Shown in pieces: positions 14,790-20,609 of a stretch of DNA of 37,773 nucleotides; position 1 is the stretch's first letter; the number at the start of each line of letters is the position of its first letter. A model generated the notes under the pieces. That model did no database searches. It was not told the DNA's origin and saw only the letters and a list, made by a program, of their open reading frames with translations. Made by a program: the position numbers and the translations under genes. The stretch spans positions 1-37,773 of the forward strand of contig URXG01000017.1 of NCBI GenBank assembly GCA_900551715.1. Direction: 5' to 3'. This DNA is from an uncultured Blautia sp. (lineage in GTDB: Bacteria; Bacillota; Clostridia; Lachnospirales; Lachnospiraceae).

Positions 14790-16184
14790 TTATCCCGCCA
14801 AATGAAGAACAGAGATAAGGAATATCCAGCTTAATCCATAATAGGAAACTACAGCAACCAGATCGTTCACTGTTGTGATCAGCGGACCTGATGCAACTGC
14901 CGGATCTACACGTATTTTTTTGAAAAACAATGGAATACAGGTACCGACTGCACTGGAAATCAGCATGGCAAGCATCAGAGAAACTCCGATACACCCGGAA
15001 ACTGCATACGCAAATACAAGTGTTTTACCTTTAAAGAAATAAATATAAAGACCAATTATAATAAAGGAAAGCAGTCCAAGAAGTCCACCATTACAAAGAC
15101 CAATTCGCATTTCCTTTAATACCAGTTCCACTTTCTGTCTTCCTGTCAGAGATTCATCCATCAATACACGAATGGTTACAGCCAGTGACTGTGTTCCTAC
15201 ATTACCTGCCATATCAAGAATCAGAGATTGAAAACACATAATAATTGGTAAATGTGTAACTACTTTTTCGAAAATGCCAACCACTGAAGATACCAGCATA
15301 CCAAGCCCCAGGAGAATCACCAGCCAGGGCATTCTTTTTTTCATGCTTTCTTTCAAAGGTTCCTTGAGATCTTCTTCTGCAGTCAGACCAGCCAGTTTTG
15401 CATAGTCCTCTCCCATTTCATCATCAACCAGTTCCACAATACTGGCTGATGTAATCACACCAAGAAGTCTGTTATCGTTATCCAGCACTGGTATGGAATC
15501 TTCGGAATAGTCCTTAAGATCTTCAATACATTCGTCAATTAATGCAGTACCATATACATATGGATAAGAAGTAACGATTAATTCACTTAACGGATGATCT
15601 TGCCTTGCAATAATCAGATCTTTCAGATCAATGGCGCCATAAAATTCCTGTTGTCTGTTTACAACAAAAATGGTAGAAATATTGTCATTTTCAGCGGCCT
15701 GTGCCACTAGTTCATTCATAGCATCTTTTACAGAAATATTATCCTGAATGATAATACAGTTGGTTGTCATTCTGCTTCCGATCTCTTCCTCATCAAAAGA
15801 ATTGATCATTTCAATGTCATGACGAACTTCATCATCCAGAAGTTCTATAAGAATACGTCTTTTTTCTTTATCAAACTTCTGTAAAATATCTGCCAGCACA
15901 TTTGTTTCTATTTTTGACAAAATAGCAGCTGCTTTTTTTATGTTCATCTCTTCCAGATATCCAGCTGCCTCTTCTTCTTCCATGTATTCCATGATATCTG
16001 ATAATGTATCAATATCAAGAATACGGTAAAGTTTACTTCTTTCTACTGAATTCAGTTCCGGCATAACTTCAGCAATATCATTTTCATGGAAATCCTGAAG
16101 TTTCTTGGAAAGAATTGCCGGAGATATTTTGCTTCTGATAATGCTCAGAATATCATTTTTGTAATCTTGTACTCTATTTTCCAT
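14790..16184 (-). CDS. mgtE: MgtE-type magnesium transporter
   Basis: A 464-residue MgtE channel. ATG 16184 (MENRVQDY) has AGGAGG 5 bases upstream; an in-frame ATG at 16217 lies inside the leader terminator and is unlikely. The N domain (about 1-130) includes DIAEVMPELN and LADILQKFD-type repeats; two CBS domains follow (about 131-255, TTNCIIIQDNISVKDAMNEL, DDEIDECIEDLKDYSEDSIPVLDNDNRLLGVI), then five membrane helices with the conserved LILDMAGNVGTQSLAVTIR filter segment. In known MgtE the cytosolic domains bind Mg and close the pore. Its leader has features of transcription attenuation. Confidence 0.95.
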   Translation of the reverse strand: MENRVQDYKNDILSIIRSKISPAILSKKLQDFHENDIAEVMPELNSVERSKLYRILDIDTLSDIMEYMEEEEAAGYLEEMNIKKAAAILSKIETNVLADILQKFDKEKRRILIELLDDEVRHDIEMINSFDEEEIGSRMTTNCIIIQDNISVKDAMNELVAQAAENDNISTIFVVNRQQEFYGAIDLKDLIIARQDHPLSELIVTSYPYVYGTALIDECIEDLKDYSEDSIPVLDNDNRLLGVITSASIVELVDDEMGEDYAKLAGLTAEEDLKEPLKESMKKRMPWLVILLGLGMLVSSVVGIFEKVVTHLPIIMCFQSLILDMAGNVGTQSLAVTIRVLMDESLTGRQKVELVLKEMRIGLCNGGLLGLLSFIIIGLYIYFFKGKTLVFAYAVSGCIGVSLMLAMLISSAVGTCIPLFFKKIRVDPAVASGPLITTVNDLVAVVSYYGLSWIFLISVLHLAG

Positions 16185-16208
16185 TTTATCCTCCTTTTTG
16201 ACGCAAGC

Positions 16209-16233
16209 AAAAAACATGTTTCTTTAAACATGT
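16209..16233 (-). terminator. Leader terminator just upstream of mgtE
   Basis: Read on the minus strand, ACATGTTT (16233-16226), loop AAAG, AAACATGT (16221-16214) and then a T run (16213-16209). The run ends 11 bases before the mgtE ribosome site (16197-16190). It stands between the leader promoter and mgtE and therefore must be read through for expression; it is the off-switch of an attenuator. Confidence 0.8.
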
Positions 16234-16318
16234 CAGTCTTTTTGTTGTCTCAAATTGTGTTATGGGAATTTACAGAATAAAAGAGTATTAAAAATACATA
16301 AGATTTAAGAATTGCCCT

Positions 16319-16372
16319 GTCTGTGATTATCTATTAAAACAGAATGTGATGATCATAAAGATACTCACAGAC
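16319..16372 (-). promoter_or_regulatory. Long hairpin in the mgtE leader RNA
   Basis: On the minus strand GTCTGTGAGTATCT (16372-16359) pairs with AGATAATCACAGAC (16332-16319): 8 pairs, one G/A mismatch, then 5 pairs, around a 26-base loop. It covers the 3' half of the short leader ORFs and lies about 85 bases before the terminator. It does not resemble the known M-box sequence. Role as a sensor or antiterminator is inference. Confidence 0.6.
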
Positions 16373-16410
16373 TGTCCGACTCTTCCATTCTGTACATCTA
16401 CTTCGCCCAT
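16327..16410 (-). CDS. Candidate leader peptide B upstream of mgtE (27 residues)
   Basis: Overlapping ORF A in another frame, ATG at 16410 (or GTG at 16419) to TAA at 16327. The product starts MGEVDVQNGRVGQSV and ends in a hydrophobic stretch (IFMIITFCF). Its codons (GGA, AGA, CAG, GTA, ATC) match those of neighbouring genes better than ORF A, but the ribosome site is weak. At most one of the two is likely to be translated. Confidence 0.35.
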   Translation of the reverse strand: MGEVDVQNGRVGQSVSIFMIITFCFNR

Positions 16411-16429
16411 GAGAATCACAATTATCCAT
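16334..16429 (-). CDS. Candidate leader peptide A upstream of mgtE (31 residues)
   Basis: A 31-codon ORF starting ATG at 16429, five bases after AGGTGA (16440-16435), a credible ribosome site. The product starts MDNCDSHGRSRC and has three cysteines, a basic middle and a histidine pair near the end. It begins about 30 bases after the expected transcription start of mgtE and ends in the loop of the leader hairpin, where a ribosome could control folding. Rare codons (CGA, CGG) are unlike the neighbours, so the frame may be fortuitous; a second frame overlaps it. Confidence 0.35.
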   Translation of the reverse strand: MDNCDSHGRSRCTEWKSRTVCEYLYDHHILF

Positions 16430-16466
16430 TCTGTTCACCTGCCTTTTTAATATTTTTGACGTTCAC

Positions 16467-16495
16467 ATTATACTCTGCTCCTCTTAATGTGTCAA
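16467..16495 (-). promoter_or_regulatory. Strong promoter of the mgtE leader
   Basis: On the minus strand, perfect TTGACA (16495-16490) and perfect TATAAT (16472-16467) with the ideal 17-base spacer. Transcription should start near 16460, which gives a leader of about 275 bases before the mgtE ATG. Such a strong promoter with so long a leader points to control after initiation. Confidence 0.85.
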
Positions 16496-16590
16496 TTTAA
16501 TTTAAAAGTATTAAGAATTTTTAAGATTTGAAAGCAATTTATCACCAAATAATCAATTTAGAAAAATTGACAGATTTTTTTAAATTCCTC

Positions 16591-16619
16591 TTGCATTTTA
16601 ATATAATATGCACTATAAT
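16591..16619 (+). promoter_or_regulatory. Promoter of the small Walker-A protein gene
   Basis: TTGCAT (16591-16596) and TATAAT (16614-16619), 17-base spacer, in a very AT-rich stretch. The gap between the mgtE and Walker-A genes (16185-16685) thus holds the mgtE leader and its promoter (16185-16495), then about 95 bases of AT-rich sequence without recognised elements, then this promoter. Confidence 0.65.
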
Positions 16620-16685
16620 TAGAACATATTAATTCAGTTTTTTGTTCAAAATTAATATTATATTGTGTCTAAGGAGGAAAACAGG

Positions 16686-17105
16686 ATGGTTGAACTGATC
16701 GTAGGAAAGAAAGGTAAAGGCAAAACAAAAGTACTGTTAGACAAAGTGAACGGCGCAATTAAAGAAGTCAATGGCAGCATTGTTTACTTAGACAAAAGCA
16801 CGAAACACATGTATGAACTGAATAATAAAGTTCGTTTGATAGATGTATCTGTCTATCCACTCAAGAATGCCGATGAATTTATCGGATTTATCTGCGGTAT
16901 TATTTCTCAGGATCATGACCTTGAACAGGTTTATCTGGACAGTTTCCTTACAACCGCTAAATTAGAGGGTGCAGATGTATCCAGTACATTAGATCAGTTG
17001 ATCTCTATCGGAGAGAAATTTAATGTTAAATTTATCATTAGCATGTCTCTTGATAAAGAGGAAGTTCCGGCAGCATATCAGGATAAAATCATTACTGCAT
17101 TATAA
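16686..17105 (+). CDS. Small Walker-A protein of unknown function
   Basis: A 139-residue protein; ATG 16686 has AAGGAGG at 16671-16677, while the in-frame GTG at 16665 precedes it and is less likely. The N-terminus VELIVGKKGKGKTK contains a P-loop GxxxxGKT at residues 7-14. A hydrophobic strand ending in Asp (EQVYLDSFL) could be Walker B. The rest is alpha/beta with no further domain I recognise. Similar Clostridial proteins are sometimes labelled as twitching motility PilT; the length and lack of PilT motifs argue against that. It stands alone with its own promoter and terminator, so it probably acts in trans with genes elsewhere. Confidence 0.85.
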   Translation: MVELIVGKKGKGKTKVLLDKVNGAIKEVNGSIVYLDKSTKHMYELNNKVRLIDVSVYPLKNADEFIGFICGIISQDHDLEQVYLDSFLTTAKLEGADVSSTLDQLISIGEKFNVKFIISMSLDKEEVPAAYQDKIITAL

Positions 17106-17141
17106 AGGGATTTTCAGTAAGGCTATATAATTGGAGAAGGT

Positions 17142-17176
17142 AAAAGGAACTCTGCATGGGGCAGAGTTCCTTTTTT
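17142..17176. terminator. Bidirectional terminator between the Walker-A gene and dacA
   Basis: A perfect 10-bp stem, GGAACTCTGC (17146-17155) and its complement (17161-17170), loop ATGGG, with AAAA before and TTTTTT after. It serves the plus-strand gene and the 3' end of the long minus-strand radC-to-dacA run. Confidence 0.92.
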
Positions 17177-17185
17177 GTCGTTACC

Positions 17186-18313
17186 TTAATTATTAACATT
17201 TTCCAGCAGAGAATTCATTTCCTGATATAAAAGTTCCTTGGTAGATGCACCCATAACAATAGAAACATACGGTTCTCCATAGGAATTCTGACAAAGTAAT
17301 GCAAGACAGTTTCCTGCAATACTGGTTGTTCCGGTTTTTCCTCCCAGAACAGTAACTCCCTTTGGTGCACTTGCTTCTCCAGTAAGATAATGATCCGTAG
17401 CAGTAAGTGCTGTACTTACCTCTGATCCGTCACTGTGCGTATAAGTTACCGTATAAGAATTCAGCTGCGTAATCTCTGTAAATTCAGGATATTTTAAAGC
17501 CTCCTTCAGCATCAGATAAATATCATAAGGAGTTGTATAGTGATTTTCATCCTGCAAACCATGAGGATTAGTAAAATGCGTCCCTGTACATCCCAGCTGT
17601 GCTGCATACTGATTCATCATAGCCACAAAATTTTCTGTAGATCCACCAACATGTGTAGCAATAGCAGAGGCAGCATCGTTACCGGAATATACCAGAAGGC
17701 AGTGTACCAACTGATCCATGGTAACCTGATCCCCCACCTGAAAACCAACAACCTGAGATCCTTCTTCCAGTGTTATATTTTCTTCAGTGATAGTCACTAC
17801 ATCGTCCATATTTCCATTGGTAAAGGCAAGTAAAGCAGTCATGATCTTGGTAATACTGGCAGGATATACCTTATCGTAAGCCCCTTTTGCATAAAGTACG
17901 GCCTTATCATTCAAATCCAGAAGAAGCCCCTCCTGATCGCTTTCCAGAGAAACACTGTCCAGAGACTGATCTCCCGAAACTACACAAAGATCCTGTGCAA
18001 AGGAATTTGCTCTCTGGCTCTCACTGGCTGCACTCTGATACTGGAACTGTGTGTGAATATCATATGCCTGTACCATAGTAGAAAAAGCACAGCCTTTTAA
18101 TAACAGAACAAGGACACCTACACCCACAGCCATAAGCACAAGCAATAATAAAAGCAGAAGTCTCTGTATAGTCCTTTTCTGTTTTCTTTTTTTACGCTGT
18201 GCAGAATTCTGGCTCCTGACTGCTCTGGTAGCTGTCGGTTGCTGATTCTGGACTATATGATGCTCTGGACGGGCACTTCTGTTCTTCCTGTTGGAAGCTG
18301 AATTTATTTTCAT
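17186..18313 (-). CDS. D-alanyl-D-alanine carboxypeptidase (low-molecular-weight PBP)
   Basis: A 375-residue S11-family carboxypeptidase that trims the terminal D-Ala of peptidoglycan stem peptides. A long basic cytosolic tail (1-50) precedes one membrane anchor (about 51-72, LLLLLLLVLMAVGVGVLVLLL), so it is a type II membrane protein rather than a secreted one with a C-terminal helix as in DacA/PBP5. Active-site motifs: SITK (Ser153, Lys156), SGN (210-212), KTG (326-328). The PBP5-type C-terminal domain is missing; the protein ends soon after the catalytic domain. It overlaps rodA by four bases and is the last gene of the shape operon. Confidence 0.93.
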   Translation of the reverse strand: MKINSASNRKNRSARPEHHIVQNQQPTATRAVRSQNSAQRKKRKQKRTIQRLLLLLLLVLMAVGVGVLVLLLKGCAFSTMVQAYDIHTQFQYQSAASESQRANSFAQDLCVVSGDQSLDSVSLESDQEGLLLDLNDKAVLYAKGAYDKVYPASITKIMTALLAFTNGNMDDVVTITEENITLEEGSQVVGFQVGDQVTMDQLVHCLLVYSGNDAASAIATHVGGSTENFVAMMNQYAAQLGCTGTHFTNPHGLQDENHYTTPYDIYLMLKEALKYPEFTEITQLNSYTVTYTHSDGSEVSTALTATDHYLTGEASAPKGVTVLGGKTGTTSIAGNCLALLCQNSYGEPYVSIVMGASTKELLYQEMNSLLENVNN

Positions 18314-19470
18314 AAGTAATCCTCTTTCTGATCAATCGCTTTTTTCTGTAATTCTTTATTATATGCACTGCTCTGTAAGCCCACATTCAATACCAGTCCC
18401 ATTCCTATATAAAGACTTACCAGTGAGGTAAGACCATAACTTACAAAAGGTAATGGTGTACCTGTATTTGGTGCAATACCTGTAGCTACACAGATATTAA
18501 GAAAACTCTGCAAAGATACAATACTTCCCATACCGCAGCAGATGATCTTACCGGATAGATCTTTTGCTCTCAGTCCCATCCTGATACACTCAATCGCTAT
18601 GGCAAGAAGAAGAAGAACGATTGTACAGCAACCCATAAATCCGTATTCCTCGCCGGCAACAGCAAAAATAAAGTCTGTCTGGTTTTCGGAAACAAAATTG
18701 CCGTCATTAACAGAAGCTCCATCTGCATTTCCGGAAAGTTTCTTACCTATCAGTTCTCCGGAAGCAATCGCTGTCTTGGAGTTGTTCTGCTGTTCAATAT
18801 CGTCACTGTATTCTTCATTTTCTGAATACAGGAAAGCCATAATCCTGTCACGCTGATAATCCTTGATCAGTTTCTGATCCGGCTGCACTACAATAGACAG
18901 AAAAATAATCACAAGAGGAATCAGAATCAGAAGGACGCCTCCTATAATCTTGTAACTGAGTCCGGCCACATAAATCAGAATACAGAACACTGCAAGAAGC
19001 ATTAATGTATTTTTCATATCAGGCTGTTCGTAAATCAGAAACAGAGGTACTGCAAGAAGTACAAGAGCCTTTCCAAGTGTCTTGGGCGTATTCAGATCTT
19101 CTTCATGATCCATAAAAAACCTGGCAAAAAACAAAATAATAATAATTTTTGCCAGCTCTGTAGGCTGAAAACGAATAAAACCAAAATCAATCCAGCGGGC
19201 TGCACCGTTTGCAGAATCTCCAAACAGTCGTACAACAAGAAGAAGGACAATATTGGCTCCATACATGATCCACTGAAAATTGGAGATCCAGGAATAGTCC
19301 ATAAGTGAAAGAATCACCATAATGATCAGCCCCATAACCACTCCAAGAAGCTGTTTATCTCTGAGATCGTCTCTGGCTGTTCCTACCAATACGATTCCAA
19401 TGATACTGATAGCCAGCAGAAAAATCACAAGTCTGAAATTGTAAAAACGTAATTTATACTGTTTAATCAT
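18310..19470 (-). CDS. rodA: RodA-type SEDS peptidoglycan glycosyltransferase
   Basis: A 386-residue membrane protein of the SEDS family with about ten helices. SEDS proteins polymerise lipid II and work with a class B PBP. The conserved aspartate segment reads YEQPDMKNTLML (family: QPDxGTxL) and the late loop reads NTGTPLPFVSYG. Its place beside mreCD and a PBP2 gene rather than the division cluster supports RodA instead of FtsW. The variation of GT to KN after the QPD is noteworthy but the Asp is kept. Start ATG 19470. Confidence 0.93.
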   Translation of the reverse strand: MIKQYKLRFYNFRLVIFLLAISIIGIVLVGTARDDLRDKQLLGVVMGLIIMVILSLMDYSWISNFQWIMYGANIVLLLVVRLFGDSANGAARWIDFGFIRFQPTELAKIIIILFFARFFMDHEEDLNTPKTLGKALVLLAVPLFLIYEQPDMKNTLMLLAVFCILIYVAGLSYKIIGGVLLILIPLVIIFLSIVVQPDQKLIKDYQRDRIMAFLYSENEEYSDDIEQQNNSKTAIASGELIGKKLSGNADGASVNDGNFVSENQTDFIFAVAGEEYGFMGCCTIVLLLLAIAIECIRMGLRAKDLSGKIICCGMGSIVSLQSFLNICVATGIAPNTGTPLPFVSYGLTSLVSLYIGMGLVLNVGLQSSAYNKELQKKAIDQKEDYL

Positions 19471-19475
19471 TTATC

Positions 19476-19715
19476 TCAATCCTTTTTCTGACGTACAGGT
19501 ATCTCCGCATGAAGAATAACCGGATCCTGAGAAATACTGAGGGTTACTTTTTCTTCATCGATCATTATGTATTTCTTAAGTGAATGGATCAGATCACTTT
19601 TCATCATTTTTATCATTTGCGGAGAGCAGTCAATTCTCTCTGACACAAGAAGAACCTTCATTCGTTCTCTTGCGTATCCAGCGGAACGACCTTTTGAGCT
19701 GAACTGTTTTTTCAA
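19476..19715 (-). CDS. minE: MinE, topological specificity factor of division
   Basis: A 79-residue MinE. The likely start is TTG at 19715 (MKKQFSSKG), since GGGAGGG lies just before it; an upstream TTG at 19733 would put that ribosome site inside the gene. The N-terminal part (GYARERMKVLLVSERIDCSP) is the MinD-activating helix/strand and the remainder (MIKMMKSDLIHSLKKYIMIDEEKVTLSI) the dimerisation domain. MinE stimulates MinD ATPase and drives its movement on the membrane. It sits between minD and rodA. Confidence 0.93.
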   Translation of the reverse strand: MKKQFSSKGRSAGYARERMKVLLVSERIDCSPQMIKMMKSDLIHSLKKYIMIDEEKVTLSISQDPVILHAEIPVRQKKD

Positions 19716-19745
19716 AAGTTTCCCTCCCTGCAATCAGATCTGTCC

Positions 19746-20534
19746 TTATTTATGAAAGATCTCTTTCAGACGTCGGAACATACCCTTTTTTTGCTGAAGT
19801 TCCATAAAAGGTACTTCTTCTCCCAGAAGTCTACGGCAGATATTCCGGTATTCCTCTTCTGCCTGCGATTTTTCTCCGGAAAGAGGTTCACCCTGATTGG
19901 TAGATATCACAATCTGTTCATCATCCGGGATAGTACCGATCAGATTTACCGCAAGAATCTCTATCACATCATCTACAGACATCATGTCTCCTCGGGCGAT
20001 CATATCCGGTCTTATCCTGTTGATGATAAGATGTATATCCCGAAGATCCTGTGCCTCCAGAAGCCCTATGATACGGTCTGCGTCTCTTATTGCAGATACT
20101 TCTGGTGTAGTAACTACCAGTGCCTTCTCTGCCCCGGCAACAGCATTTTTGAATCCCTGTTCAATTCCTGCCGGACAATCCAGAAGTACATAATCAAACT
20201 CTTCTCTGAGTTCTTCTGTAAGTTTGATCATCTGTTCCGGTGACACTGCTGACTTGTCCTTAGTCTGTGCGGAGGGAAGAAGAAACAGATCCGGATGGCG
20301 CTTATCCTTGATTAGTGCCTGTTTCAGCCGGCAGTTTCCATTGATCACATCCACCAGATTATAGACAATACGGTTTTCCAGGCCAAGTACCACGTCCAGA
20401 TTGCGAAGCCCTATATCTGTGTCCACAACTACTGTTTTTTTGTTCAGCATAGCCAGACCGGTACCAATATTGGCTACCGTTGTTGTCTTTCCTACTCCAC
20501 CCTTTCCGGATGTGATCACAATAACTTCTCCCAT
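19746..20534 (-). CDS. minD: MinD, septum-site-determining ATPase
   Basis: A 262-residue ParA/MinD ATPase. ATG 20534 (MGEVIVITSGKGG) follows AGGAGG at 20549-20544; the longer in-frame start at 20609 adds 25 unlikely residues. Deviant Walker A GKGGVGKTT (10-18), switch I region VVDTDIGLRNLDVVLGLENR, switch II DCPAGIEQGF. The C-terminus (KGMFRRLKEIFHK) is the amphipathic membrane-targeting helix. MinE follows, but minC, normally just upstream of minD, is not here: the space goes directly to the PBP2 gene 75 bases away. Confidence 0.96.
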   Translation of the reverse strand: MGEVIVITSGKGGVGKTTTVANIGTGLAMLNKKTVVVDTDIGLRNLDVVLGLENRIVYNLVDVINGNCRLKQALIKDKRHPDLFLLPSAQTKDKSAVSPEQMIKLTEELREEFDYVLLDCPAGIEQGFKNAVAGAEKALVVTTPEVSAIRDADRIIGLLEAQDLRDIHLIINRIRPDMIARGDMMSVDDVIEILAVNLIGTIPDDEQIVISTNQGEPLSGEKSQAEEEYRNICRRLLGEEVPFMELQQKKGMFRRLKEIFHK

Positions 20535-20609
20535 AACTGTATTCCTCCTAAAAAGATATGTTCCACGATCCTGGTATCTTCTTTTGTATCTCGGTATTCC
20601 AGGAACCAT

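Noticed and set aside
16209..16460. M-box (ykoK) Mg riboswitch in front of mgtE
   Set aside because: Expected from family knowledge, but the conserved sequence blocks are not visible; AGGTGA near 16440 is the only resemblance and fits a ribosome site.
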